Notes under the pieces: model-generated | What the model saw: only the letters and a program-made list of their open reading frames with translations | Database searches by the model: none | Told to the model about the DNA's origin: nothing | Source: Larus michahellis | Lineage: Eukaryota > Chordata > Aves > Charadriiformes > Laridae | DNA: 64,000 bases | Direction: 5' to 3' | Assembly (NCBI RefSeq): GCF_964199755.1 | Contig: NC_133906.1 | Span: 10,540,001-10,604,000, forward strand | Position numbers and translations under genes: made by a program | Part shown: piece by piece, positions 1 through 50,100 of the stretch | How the letters are laid out: every line of letters starts with the position of its first letter | How positions within the stretch are numbered: position 1 is the stretch's first letter

Positions 1-37732
<37,732 letters not shown>

Positions 37733-38805
37733 CAGCCCACAGCTGGCAGGCCACCAGCTGGTACTTGCTGTGTCCTCCTGGGCTGCAGGCGGGCAACTTT
37801 GGACTTGGAAGACCCTCTTGGCAGCCTCTTCTCACAACACCACCCTCTTGTCCCCTCACTCTGTCTGGGATAAACATGGCCTCTGTCCTGCACTGGGGGA
37901 CGCTGACTGGAAGTTTGGTGGCTTTTTCAGGAACTGGCCTGCTCAGCACAGCTCCAGGCTGGGAAGCCGGGCGGGACTCCTTCTGCGATCGTACTTGCAC
38001 TGTTAGCTGGATGCGTCGCCTTCATGTGGGCCTGGTGCTCACCGGGCTTGTCAGCTCAGACTGAAGCAATAACCGCTCTGAACAGGAGAATCAGGTGGTG
38101 GCTCCTGCCCTCTGCACAGGGGTTATCAGCCTCTCTCTCCACTGGCTGCTTCTCTTCCTCCTCCTCTGTCAGGACTAGTCTGGGGCAGAGCAGCTTTGGC
38201 ATTGTCTTAGGCTAACTTTGGCCTTGTGGCCCCCCAACACTTGCCTTAGATTTATTTCTGTCTACTGTGGTCCATTTTTGCTCAAGGGAGAGAGTGATTT
38301 GCATTTTTTTTGCCTTTGAGGAGAGAGGGTTGGGGTTTTTTTTCCTTCCTCTTCCTCCTTGTACAGACTGTGCAGAAAGGGGAGTGCCTGGACGTCCTTC
38401 CAAAGATGCTTCTGCTTCTTTATTTGCTGTGATTGCTGGCACCACAGTCCCTCTGGTACCTAGCTAACACTACCTTATCAGAGAATGGACTATGGCATAA
38501 TTAAACTGTTCAGCTGGCTGCAGGCTTTTGTCTCTTCAAGGAGTGTATGTGTATGTGCAGAGGGGGAGGCTTGTAACGGTGCTCAGTCCTGCAGTGACAC
38601 AGTGAGGTATTGGTCACAGTCGTGTGCCTTCTGGTCAGGACAAGTGAGGGGGCAGAAGGGTGTTATTGACAGAGCTCTCATGATCACACATGTGTTTGAG
38701 ATTTATTTTTTTTTAAAAGTGCTATATATGTGTTGGTTATGGGGGGTCAGCTAGCCTGGCCGCTCTGCAGTCATGGTTATCAGCTGCAAAGCATCATTTG
38801 AAAGG

Positions 38806-38811
38806 AATAAA
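38806..38811 (+). promoter_or_regulatory. STK10: AATAAA signal, possible proximal STK10 polyadenylation site
   Basis: Canonical hexamer 1.07 kb after the stop. Use would shorten the 3' UTR by about 1.7 kb. No clear GT-rich element follows at once, so it is weaker than the distal site. Confidence 0.35.
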
Positions 38812-40356
38812 GCAGTCTCGAAACAAGGGATGGAAGGGAAGAGGAGATGCAAAGACAGGTCATGGTGGCTTGTTGCTCTCAGCATTGCTTTCTCCGCTGA
38901 TGTCTCATCTCCTTATGATGTGCCACAGTGTCTTGGATGATTCTCCTGGCTCCCAGCTTGGAGTCACGCTGCAGAGCAGCAGAGCAGTGGCAGGTCCAGC
39001 CCTCTGTCTTTTCTGCTCCGTGGCAGAAAATGTGTCTCGGTCGGGTTCCCTTCCTCCGCCGGCACAAGGCAGTGCTGGGCTGAGCTGCTGGGAAGGACCC
39101 CGAGCACAGACCCGGGTGGGGGGACGGAGGCCTCACTGGGCAGCACCACCGTCTTCACACAACCAAAAGGTGTAAGGTAGCACTTAAGTTTTTCTCTCTG
39201 TTGATCTCTGGACGAGACTGTTTGGTTTAGGCCTGCCTCCCTAGCAAGAAAAAGATGTCTGTGCTTATAAAAAAAGTTGTTATTTTAAAGTCTCATGTGT
39301 TGATTTAGAGACATACTGGCATTTCAGGAAAAGGCGGTATGTGATGTGCTACTTCTGGGTACCTAGGTGAAGGAGCCAGCCCCCAGGCCTTTAACACCTC
39401 TTTTATCTGAGGAGTGCATTTACATTTATTACCCATTTAGAGTTCATAATACATATTTATAAGCTTCCTGCAAGCTAGCAAGACTACATCTATTTGGGCC
39501 GTTCTCCTGAATCCGCTCCACTGATGTCTTTATTAGTGAGTATAGCCTAGGTGGAGGATCTTAAGGGCTGGCACCCTTTGCAAGCGGATTGCACAGCAGT
39601 TGTTCAGTAACTAGGCTGTCCTCCTAGGAAGACCACCTCTCCCATCTCCAAAAGCGTTGATTGTGCCTTTCAGATACGCTAGCACCAGGTTGGAGGCCGA
39701 TGTGAAAAGAATGAATGCAGGGGGTTGGTTGGTCCTGAGCAATGTGCTGGCTTGAGCCTTTTAATTGCATTAGAAATGCGCGCTGGCGGCCCCAGCGGTT
39801 CTGGCCCTGGTCTCCCTGGGGTCAGGCTGGACATATTCTGCGAGATGGCAGTTGTCACAGAAATCAGTATCCAGTGCCTGTCCTTCATGTGTTACATGTG
39901 ACTTGCAGAAGGATGTCCTGCAGGATAACGCATCTCTTCCAGCTGAAGGGCATTGCAGCCTCTCACTGCCTTCTTCACCAGCCCAGGGCGCGCCAGCTCT
40001 CTCTGGATATTGTGCAGCCATGAGGAAGGAGGTTATTTCTGGGGGCTTTTAAAGAGCTGATGTGATGCCCTTCCAGTAAATCGGTTGTCCCTTTCTCCAG
40101 TCCAGCTTATTTGCAGCCTGGAGCTAGCAACGCAGTTTTGCTTTTGCTAACGGAGAGCGGGAGTGGTTGTGTCCCCTGCCCTTTCCCTGTTCTCTGTTCC
40201 TTCTCTGGGTGTGCTGGGGCTCTAGTACCACGTGCCTCTCCTAGAAGGGGGCAGGGGAGCACATCTTCTGATTGTCATGTTTACAGGGTGGTTATATTCC
40301 CCCCCACACTTTCAAAAGAGGATGTTCTTCTTGTTTCCTGTTCAGAAGGAACCATG

Positions 40357-40422
40357 AATAAACCCAGCTTGTTTTTGAGGGGGGGATGGTATGCCAATTT
40401 TTAAAATGTGGCTTTGAATAAA
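40357..40422 (+). promoter_or_regulatory. STK10: Two further AATAAA signals in the STK10 3' UTR
   Basis: Canonical hexamers at 40357 and 40417, 70-140 bases before the probable main site. They make a cluster of closely spaced 3' ends possible. Confidence 0.4.
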
Positions 40423-40491
40423 AAGGGGTTTTTTAAAATATTTTGTAAAGTGTCTTCAGTGGGGCCACCACTATGATGTGAAGACCCTTCT

Positions 40492-40497
40492 AATAAA
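40492..40497 (+). promoter_or_regulatory. STK10: AATAAA polyadenylation signal, probable main STK10 site
   Basis: Canonical hexamer followed 30 bases later by a GT-rich element. It is the last of four hexamers in the UTR. Confidence 0.6.
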
Positions 40498-40515
40498 GTA
40501 ACAGACTGAGAAACC

Positions 40516-43500
40516 TGGGCATGTGTCTGATTTCCTGCATGATCACCGGCTGCGGCCTCAGACCAGCTTTGCTCCTAGTCTGGGGTCTGCTGACTTACAG
40601 AAGCCTCCAGAGCCAGTTCTGACGTGGGAACCTTGCAAGGCTGAACTTCCAGTTCTTTAAAATCGAGCTAGTTGCTTCAGAAACACTTCTGCTGCAGCTC
40701 TGTGGCAATAACATCTTTGCTACGAAGTTGAAACTCTGGTAGACCTTAAGTGAAGCAGGAGTCCCCTTGAAGGCTTGGCTGTGTGTTAAAATAGTGCTCG
40801 GCTGACCCTGCTTGGTGAAGAGGGAGTATTGCATCCTCTCATCTGAAGAGTGCAAACCACTTATGCATGGCTCTTTCTTCCTCTTTAATTAGCTTGCCTG
40901 GCTTTCTTTGGTGTGACAAGGAGGTCCTAGGGATGCCCCCCTGTCTCTTCCCACCCTGTCCTCGGCTGAGGAGCTCTTGGATCCTGAGGATGTGTTATGG
41001 GGCCAAGATACAAATCACGTCTTGCCCTGTCAGTGCAGGGGGCGACCTCTGCTTGCTCCCTCGGGTTGCTCAGGAAAGCTCCCACCACCTCTGTAATCAA
41101 CCCCAGGGCCCATATGGTATTTGTTTTCTGTTTAGAGAGTTTTACCTGCTGGTTTAGTTATGATTTCTTTCATCCAGATGCCCTACACCAAGCAAGGACC
41201 CACGGTGTGCAAGGGCAGCTTTGACATGAGCCCATGGAGCTGGTGTGGTTTTGCCCTCATGTTTTGGAAGGTTGCTTCAGACACTGCCAACTTCTACCTT
41301 GGGTTTCATGCTGGAAATGACCTTGCCACCCTCGTTAGGTGATATTGCAGGCTGTGAATTCAGAGAGGGAGAGCGAGTTGGTACTGCAAGTTGTTGCTGG
41401 TGGGCTTTTAAACAGGCAGCACTGTGGTGAGAGAAGGACAAGAGCAAAGCATGAGGGTGTCTATCTCCTTGCTCCATTAGACAGTAAGAAATGAAGTAGC
41501 CGAGGACACATAATTAGCAATCATCTCCTTCGTTTATATGTACCAGGACTGTGCTGTCTCCTGGGACATACTGGTCAAAAATGGCCTCACTCAATGTATT
41601 CCAGTGAAGCAGAGGATCCCATGGGAGTATTTAACTTCATCTGCATGTCCTTGGCAGTGCCTGAGGGAGGCTTCAACTGTGAGGATACTTATATTTATAA
41701 ATACATGTTGAAAGTATTGCGTATTCCAGAGATAACTGTTAACTAGTGTTCTGCCCTGGTGCAATGTTGAAAACGGAGCAAAAGTAAAAATCTTTCTTAA
41801 TTTTTAAAAATAGAGATGACATCCCTGAAAAGCTACTGGTGCTGCAGCAGCTGTCGCGTTCTCAGCTCCCCTCATTACCTCCCCTGCGCTTTGTGTCCTG
41901 CCTCGTCGGGGCTCCAAGCCCCTCCGAGCTGCCCCAAGGCCTTTTCGCAGCCTTCCTGCTATGATGGGGATGATGAAACTCTCTGGGGTAAGAAAAAGCA
42001 GGACAGGCAGGGAGAGTGACGGAGCTGGGGCTTGTGCCGAACTGCATTTCTCCTGTAGCTGCATCTGCCCTCCCTCCCTCGCTGCAGGAGGGCAGCTGGA
42101 GGTGAGCACTGCCATAGGGCACGTCCTTCAAAAGTCATCTGCATCCTGTTAAGACAAATGCTGTTGCATGTTCTCCTGCTGCACTGGCCACTGGTTTAAT
42201 TTTCCAAATGCCAAACTACCCAGGGCTCGAGCAAGCCAAGCCTCTCCAGAGGCTGGTGGCTCTGCCTCGCTGATGGGGCTTGTTGTTGCCCCTCTCCTGG
42301 GTGGGATGGGGCTGGGTGACAGGGACATGCTGCCCCAGCACCCCACTTGCCCTCACAAGCACCCACTGGGACTCTTCTAGGCCTGATATCCAGGCTTGCA
42401 AGGGATTTAATGGTGATGTTTGCTCTTCTTTCTGTTGTTCACTAGATGGCACGCACACTGAAGCAGCGGCCCTGGCCTCCGGAGCCCGGCTGCACAAGCG
42501 CAGAGCCGGAGCCGAGCTGTCCCGTTTGCACTGAAATGTTTGCTCGCTCTTTTTCTCTTTTTCCTGGATTTGTCATTCGCTATGGCACACCTTTCACGGC
42601 ATCTCTGCTTCTCTTCGGTGCTTCAGTACTTTCAGTACTTTGTCTCCCACTCCAGCGTTGTCCTCAGGAGTTTTCCAGGGTTCTGCGGCCGAGGGGGTTC
42701 CCTGTGCCAGCACAGCCTCCCCATTCAAGGGCTGAGCATCCCCTCCATGGGGTCTGCTTCTCCCTGCTGCCATACTTCTGTGCAGGATGGGTGCAATCTG
42801 CTGCCCAGCTGACTGTGATGGGTGTCATCCATCCTATACAGCTAAAACAGGCAGTAACGGGGGTCAAAGCGGTGGTGGTGGCTGAGAATCAGTGCAATCC
42901 AGCCCTGGTGATACAGTGGGCAACCACTGGTCTGCTGGGCTTCAGCTGCAGGTTTGCACTTTGTTGTGGAAGGAGCACCATTTTTTGACTAATCTTTGTG
43001 AGGGAGCTCGGGGATGATGGATGCGTTTGTTCTGTACAGAGGGGAGGACCGGAAACATTTAGCCACCTAGCACACACTCGTAATTCTTAAATTAAAAAGC
43101 AAGCAGCAATAGTGAACTCCTCATGCCAGAATGACTGCAGGTAGTGTTTCCTCTGCAGCTCAGGGCTGACTGTGGGGCACTGCTTTCTCATTCCATTACA
43201 TCTCCGACACCTGACAGACCTCAGGGACGGCGCAGCTGTGCCCAAACAGCTGGAACCTGCTTACAGCCAAGCGGAAACCCATCTGTACATCCAAGCTGAT
43301 GCCTGGCTTTTCAGAAATCATTTGCCCTCTCCCTTTAAATTGCTCATCTGATCCTGACAGAGAGAAGGGAGAGTGAACACGGGTCAAAGAGATCTTGATT
43401 CTTGAGGTGCTGAGCTCTCCTGCGTAGTTATTCTGTTTGACTTAACGTTATTGGTTAGGGCAGCAGGAGATTACTTGTTTATTCCCAAACTCCCCTCAGT

Positions 43501-46500
43501 TGCACGTGTACCTTTGTACCACCTAAAAATCATCGTAGGAATTGCTGCTGCCAGCTCTCTGTTGCTCCTGCAGCCACATCACCAGAGGTGTGGGCCAAGC
43601 ATGGACTCCCAGGTCGGTCACAAAACCCTCATTTGGGCTCCCTTAGCAAATGCTTGGCAGTTTCCTTGTTAAATTACCGAGATGTAGTAGAGCCCAAGTC
43701 AGGCTGTGCTTCCCAGCTTGCCTCCCTCGGGAGACGATCAGGGCAGCATGAAAAGCCATGCTCCGCTCGTCTCAACAGCTCTCATCAGACTTGTTAATTA
43801 AACACAGGAGCCATTTTGCAACGTTAGCTGCGATTGTCCCCAACCTCTGCTTGTTCCTGGGTGCTCATAAGCCGCTGGTGCCCTGGGGTCACCTCAGGAG
43901 GTCACGGTGCTGGGGAAGTGATACCGATGCTCAAGTGCTTTCGATTGATTTTGTGCAGTCACTCAGCTCCCTGGGTGTTCATAGGCCTGGAGTGGGTTTG
44001 TGCTGGAAGACATGGATAAAATAACCCTCTGTGTGTAACAAGCTGGCTGATACACATGATTTACACCACAGGAATGGCCCAACAGCCCAGCGGTGTGCAG
44101 CAGTCATGGGGCTGCATCCAGGGCAGTACACAGAAAGGAGCTGGAGGGTTGAATGCAGGAGACTGGGGTCTGATCCCTGGAGCGGGTATGTCCCAGGTGC
44201 CGTGGGTGGTCATTCATATGTTCTCCTTTGCTTTTCATGTCACACATCTCCATGTGGGGCCCTTGTGGCACAGGGAAGCGGATTTATCAGCAAGGGAATC
44301 CCAAAGGATTTGTGCCCCCTGAGAAGGGGAGGTGAGCACAAAGCTTCCCCGAGAAAAGCACTGTCTGTGTCCCTCTGGGCTGGGAGGTGTCCTTCACAGT
44401 GTCACCCTGTGGTGTTCACTCTGTCTCTTGTGTGTTCCCAGACACAGTGGTAGAGCCAGGATTAAAGGAAAAGGGGAGGCCAGCACGAGGGTCGCTGATG
44501 AAGGTGCACGGCAGTATGATGCTCCACAGCAGCTGGGGATGGGCCTTGTGGAGGGGGAGGGCAGGGAGCAAGCATTGTGGCTGTAAAAATGGGCAGAACT
44601 TGTGTCCCCCTCCCTCCAAAATCTATCGCCTGCCTCCATGCTAAAGCGACAGTCTGGAGTTAGGACCTGCTGATGTGCTGTGCAGAGTCCCGGGTGCGGG
44701 GGGTGTTGCAGCTGGTGGCCCCTGGGACTCTGGCTGTTCATCGGCTGCTTGGCCAGCACCCCCCCGTCCTACACCATCTCTCTGTGCTGCAGCTATCCCC
44801 GCTTTTAAAGCGAGACTAAAGAAATCTGGCAAGAAAACACAGTTCAGAGTCTTCACAACTCAATTTGCTCTTCCCAGCTGTTTTTTTAAATATTTTTCCC
44901 CCGCAGACTGATCCTAGGGCTCATGGGTAGTGAGCCCAAGGTGTCTGGATGGTGGACTTTGCATTAATGTACAGATGGACTGGGCAGCAAGATGATCAAC
45001 CTGGCTATGTTGTTTTCAGCGCATAAGGGATGTAGGGTCAGTGTGTGCACTCCAAATTACCAGACTGCATCAGACCAGCTCTGTGTACGCACGACCAACG
45101 TCACCCTCTCCCCGGATGCCTGGCAGACCCGCAGTCGCTCCCAGCAGGAACAAACCAGCACCCGAAGCAGGCAGGACGGCTGCAGCTGTAGCATTCATAA
45201 CTCAGTTGCCTCACTTAATTCCCCTCACCTTGCAATTGAACATCTATTGCATTTTGTTTAGCGTGTTTCTGTGCCTCTTTTTGTGGTTTACATATCCAGT
45301 TACCTGCTTGTGTTATCCCTGTGACCCCCTTGCCCGGCCTTTCAGTCCTCAGCGCTTCAGGTTACATCCTCTGTGTTGCTCAGTCCCAGTGCCCTCAGCT
45401 GCTCTCTACCCTGGTTTCTCCTTTCAGCATGTGAAGACCAATAATAGTTTCACTCCTCTCTTAATCCCTCTTTCTCCAGTGTTCCACATCTCCTCAATGT
45501 ACATTTCTTCTCTTACCAACATGGTCCACAGCTGCTTTGGATGTTTTCCTGACCATCCTTTGGAGGATTCATGCATCTTTCAGGGCTTTTAAAACCAGTA
45601 AAACTCTTATCTGCTCAAGCTGGGCGCTCCACACATCAAAAGCTGCAGCTCTGCTGCCTGTTGGTGCTTTCCCAGGCTTGGATTCTTGATTAGCACTTCA
45701 AGGTCCAGCCCCAGCATCCCTAATGAACGTCAGGGCTTTCCTGGTGGGAGAAGGGAGGGAGGGCACTTCAGGGCCTCACCGTGGCCTGCTGCCCACCTAC
45801 CTTCAACACGTGTCTGACTGAGGAGTGACAACAGGGCTGGGGCAGGGAGGGGAGCGATGTGCAGCTGATCCACAAATAAACCAGCCCTGTGGTGGCACAC
45901 TGGCAGGCACCAGGGAAGTCACCAGTGGCGTGATGTCTCCTTCGGACAACCTAGCATCCTTCCTGCAGGACAGCATCTGGGTCTTGGGCTTAGCTGAGGG
46001 GGAGGAGGATGAAGATGAGCCTTTTGGGAGGGCAAAGGGGGGCAATAAAGCCCTGGCAACCTGCCTGCGCCTCCGTCATTCTCTGGGGTGGCTGTAGCAA
46101 AGTTAACAGTATTAAAAGGAGCCACATTTAAGGAGCTGCTAAGGAGTGAGATGAGTTGTTTATGATTAAATTAAATTCATATGAAAGCTAATGACCTGCC
46201 AGTGCAAGCCTTGAGTAACTTTATAATGTAATTAAAAGCCCAATGGGGAAGAGAGCTGTGGTTATGCCACGTGTTGAGGAGCTGCTGGGAAGACGGAGGC
46301 TGTGGGTGGTGCCGATGCAGAGAACTGCCTGGTCACTGCCTTGTCTCCTCTGCTGTGCCAAGGGCCAAGATGGACATAGAGTGAGGGATGCGGGAGTGGG
46401 CTGCCAGGGAGGAGAGGTGGGGTGCGACAGCTCAGCCCCCAGCTCCCAGGGGTGTGCGGGTCGTCCTGGGCAAGGCAGTTTTGCTGATCTGACCATGCCA

Positions 46501-46549
46501 ATAACCAACGAAGCCGCCTTTTTCTGCTCAATTCATTTCCTGGATCCTT
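40516..46549. other. Intergenic region between STK10 and SH3PXD2B
   Basis: Six kilobases with no recognisable exon, RNA gene or complete transposon on either strand. In particular nothing resembling a ubiquitin-like or EF-hand domain (UBTD2, EFCAB9) or an F-box/WD40 protein (FBXW11) was seen. Open frames are short and without family features. Promoter-distal elements could be here but cannot be named. Confidence 0.7.
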
Positions 46550-46926
46550 TAGGGATGTGGTCGTCGGTGGCCACGTCTTGGGGGCCGTTGTTACGGGACA
46601 AGCGCGGGGAGCGGAACCCAAATCTGGTGACGGAGCCCACGCACCGGCCCGCCGGCAAGATGGGCGAGCCCGGAGCCCCTCCAGCCCCCACGGCCACCTC
46701 AAGCAGCCACCTGGGCCCTCCGAAAACCCCTGCCCTCCCCAGGGACCTGCCTTTCGCACTCCATCCCGGGGTGGGGAGGGACCCGCGGCGCGGGGTACCC
46801 CCTGCCCGGAGCGGACACGCGTGGGGCGGGCGGCGCCGGTCGCCCCTTTAAGCGGTCGGCGGCGGGGCCGCCCCGCCGGCCGGGATAGGCCGGGGCGGGC
46901 CGGGGCCGCCTCCCGCCCCCGGCAGC

Positions 46927-46940
46927 GGGCGGGCGGGCGG
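46927..46940 (+). promoter_or_regulatory. SH3PXD2B: G-rich tract GGGCGGGCGGGCGG
   Basis: Overlapping Sp1/KLF-type sites about 125 bases before the start codon. Three GGG tracts plus GG make it a possible but incomplete G-quadruplex. Confidence 0.6.
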
Positions 46941-47063
46941 CTCGGCTGGGCTCGTCGCGGCGCTGCAGGCTCCGGTCCCGGCTGCGAGCGGCAGAGCCTC
47001 CCCCAGCCCCGCCGCTCCCCGCTCGGCCGCCGGCGCCGGGCAGCGAGGGGCAGAGGCAGCGGC

Positions 47064-47135
47064 ATGCCCAGGCGGAGCATCGCGGAGGTGAAGGTGCTGG
47101 ACGTGCAGAAGCGGCGCATCCCCAACAAGCACTAT
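47064..47135 (+). CDS. SH3PXD2B: SH3PXD2B exon 1, coding part
   Basis: 24 codons from ATG to the donor GTGAGT, ending RIPNKHY. It lies in the CpG island. The 5' UTR precedes it, with its start unknown. Confidence 0.95.
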
Positions 47136-50100
47136 GTGAGTGGCTCGGCTCGGCTCGGGTCGCCCGGCCCTGGGCAAACAAAGGCCGGGCGCTGCCGGCC
47201 CGCGGGCGGCCCCGCTCCCCCATGGAGCGGGGCGGGAGGGAGGACGAGGAGGAGGAGGAGGAGGAGGAGGAGGGGGGCAGCGCTGCCGGCTCTGCGGCTC
47301 CCACCCCCGGCGACTCCCGTGGGGACCACCCGGTGCGCCCCCCCCCCGCCAGCGGGGACGCGCTGCCTCTCCCCCCTCAGACCCCCACTACCGGGGGAGG
47401 CGGGCAGGGACGTCGCCGTGCTGGGGGAGGGGGTGCCAGCGCCGGGGGTGACCCTGTGCGGGACCCGGCGGGAGGTGCCCGTGAGTTGCTGCGGGTGGGA
47501 TTTTGCTGGAGGGTCTCCTGGGGCAGGGGAGGAGGCGGCATCTCGGGGCACCACCGAGAGGTGCCTCTGCGGCGTTGGGCAGAGGGGCTCTGAAACCTGT
47601 TGGCTGCAGAGTCCCGGGGCAAGGGATCCCCCTGGCTCCTTCCTTCTGTGCCTGGGACGGTGCCACTGCGGAGGTGTTCCCTCGTGTCCCCGGCACCCCT
47701 TCTGCATGAGCTGCCAGGGAGCACGTTCCTGCACGCTCCAGGGCATCCTCCAAACGGTTGTGGGTTTGTCTGTTTTTGAAGGGGTTGAGTTTTTTCTTTT
47801 TACTTTTTTTTTTTTTTTTTTTTTTTTATTATTATCATTTAAACTTTGGTGTGCTTCCAGGCATCCGTGGAGACCTTGTGGGTGAATCCTGGCAACAACT
47901 GTAAAACAAAGACCAAAATGTTCTCCCTGCCTCGTTCGCCTTAGACCAGGGTGACCCAGTGACACACTGCTTGTGGCGCGTTTGGGTTGCAAAGATGGGA
48001 TGTCGGCTCTGGCTGGAGCATGGCGTGTTGGCAGAGCCAGGCTCCCCAAGCTCTTGGGAGAGCAGGGGCTTCTCTGGGCCACCCCGGCTGGCTTGTGGCA
48101 GTGAGTGACAGTCGGAGGAAAGCAGAGGGCAGGCCAGCTCTAGTCAGGATGCAGGGGGAGGATAAAGGAGGGCTGTTACCCGCCTCCTTGCATCCAGGGA
48201 TGTGATGTGGCTGCTGCTGCCCAACCCCTTATCACCGTTTCTTCCTCTCCTGCCCTGCCTGTGGCTTTATCGGCCCTGGCTGAGCGTGACCCCAGCTCCA
48301 GACGTGCCCCCCCGCTTCCTGCCATGTTCATCCCAGACTTACTCATTGTAGCTGGGTTATGCAGCCGATCTGGAGGAGCGTGTACGTGAGGAGGTTTGCT
48401 GAGCTGCGTACGCTGCTGTTTGTCTTGGCGGATCTGTTGCATTGCCGTCGGGTCCCGTAACAGGGCTCGGACGGGGTCGCCTGCGGCTGCTCCTCTGCTC
48501 TCACTTCTGGGCCTTCTCGTTCTCTTGATGGGGCTGGGGGCTCCTCGCACCCATCCAGATCTGCGTCCCCACGTCTGGGACGTGCACCCCAAGTACTGGA
48601 CATGGTCTGTTTTGGGCACTGTCCCCGCTCACAGGGGCGAGGTGGGTGGGGTTGGGCATGGCACAAATAATCCCTGTGAGGCTGGAAAACTGGGGCAGAG
48701 GTGTTTTCTCAAAAGAGAGCCCTGTGGTGGGGCAGCTGGGTAGGGGCACAGGAGCCGATGCTCCCGGGGTGGTGGGAGAAGGCGGCCGCACACAGCCCAT
48801 GACAGCACACAGCACAGACAGCTGTGCAGCGCCGCCGCTCGCGCCCTCCTCACCCGGTGGCTTGAGTCCTCTGCCTCTAACCTTTCCTTGGACTTGTCTT
48901 GGACCGAAATCCGGCAGCGAGAGCCAGTGGGGCCGAGCCCAGGGAGGGGCCGGCAGCTTGCAAGCAGCAGCCTCCCCGGGGCAGCGCTGGAGTGAATGGG
49001 AGCGCTCGCATTGTTTGAGGGAATCGATTGGAACTCGGCAGATCCACAAAGCCAGTTAATTATATGGAATCAAAACCTTCTTTTCTCTTTTTTTTTTTTT
49101 TTTCTCCTGCAAAGAGAGGGAGAGGAGTGGCAGCAAATCGTGGCTGAGTCATCTTACTTTAGGCTGTATCTGCCGGCACGCTGCAAATCCTCGTCAACCA
49201 CAAAGTGTACATGTTAAACCTTTGCTCTCTGGCTTCTGATTGCTGAGCATAAACGTGCTCTCCATCCCCTGGGGCAGCTGCTTGCTCTCCCTGGGGAGGC
49301 TGGTAGAGCACACTGGCTTTTCCTCCCATTGCTCTGTGCTGGCCTGGCCGGCGGGTGACCCGCGCTGCTCGGGTTCCTCTCTGCATCGGCCACAGGCTAT
49401 TCTTTGCCGGACAAAGGTGCAGTTGTGTTGGCTGTAGTGAGGCCACAGCAGAAAGTCATGAATTCCCATTTCCCAGAAAAGTGAGATCAAACCAGTGTTT
49501 CAAAGTCCTTACTGACGCCTGCGGTGGGGAGGGGCTGTAGGAAAGGCCAGTTCTATTCAAGCCAGCGTAGTTCACCCATCACCTTGGTAATTGATACAAA
49601 AAAAGTTGTGTTGCCCGGGACAAAAACTTTTGCGCTTTGCAGCTCTGATTCGAAGCAGGAGGTACAGTGTTTCTCCAAGCTGGGGGGCTCAGGCTGGATG
49701 AGGACCCGTCAAGGTGCCGGGTAGGGTTTGGGTAGCCGGGTGCCAGCTTGCACACGTGCTGAGCTGAGTGTCGGGGTTTAGCTGGGGACCCGAACACAGC
49801 CCTGTGCCCTCAAATGTGTGTGTGCCCGTGAACGGCACTGGCTCAAATCCTGGTGCAAGGGAGCATCATGCCAGCGTGCTGCAGTCTTGCCGCTTCTTGC
49901 TGCATCTGGTGGCTGTGCTTCCCTGGAAGGACATGCCGGACAACAGCATGCTTGTCCCATCTCCTGTCCATCCTCCTTACCCTGGTGACAGCCCAGTACC
50001 CGACCAGAGGGCGGGAGGAGCTGGGTGGGTTATTCAAAGGAAGCCCAGGTGTGTTTAGAGGCATTTGGGGGACAGGGGAGATGGGAATGGCCTCTTGACT

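Larger units (their letters stand above)
37733..40515 (+). other. STK10: STK10 3' untranslated region (predicted)
   Basis: From the STK10 stop to the last good polyadenylation signal there is no further gene-like coding pattern. AATAAA occurs at 38806, 40357, 40417 and 40492. The last one has a GT-rich stretch (TGTGTCTG) about 30 bases on, the usual downstream element, so cleavage near 40510-40520 is likely. An earlier site near 38820 could give a shorter UTR. The end is inferred from signals only. Confidence 0.65.
46550..47640 (+). promoter_or_regulatory. SH3PXD2B: CpG island and probable promoter of SH3PXD2B
   Basis: Very GC-rich with dense CpG, centred on the first coding exon. GC boxes (GGGGCGGGC) occur at 46823 and 46892, and two opposed GC boxes form an inverted repeat at 46861-46877. 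No TATA box is seen near them. This fits a housekeeping-type dispersed promoter; the transcription start is not defined by sequence. Island edges were judged by eye. Confidence 0.8.

Noticed and set aside
40516..46549. UBTD2, EFCAB9 or FBXW11 in the gap between the two genes
   Set aside because: No ubiquitin-like, EF-hand, F-box or WD40 coding segment was seen in any frame.
46557..47063. Open frame running 507 bases upstream of the SH3PXD2B ATG in the same frame, as a possible N-terminal extension
   Set aside because: GC-rich CpG islands lack stop codons by chance. Homology to human SH3PXD2B begins at the methionine at 47064 and the upstream translation resembles no PX protein.
46262..47128. 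288-residue open frame on the opposite strand over the SH3PXD2B promoter
   Set aside because: Low-complexity Arg/Pro/Ala/Gly composition typical of a CpG island read backwards; no domain, no plausible splice pattern.
47132..48082. 316-residue open frame on the opposite strand in SH3PXD2B intron 1
   Set aside because: It runs through the GGA repeat and poly-T run, giving Leu and Lys homopolymers; not a real protein.
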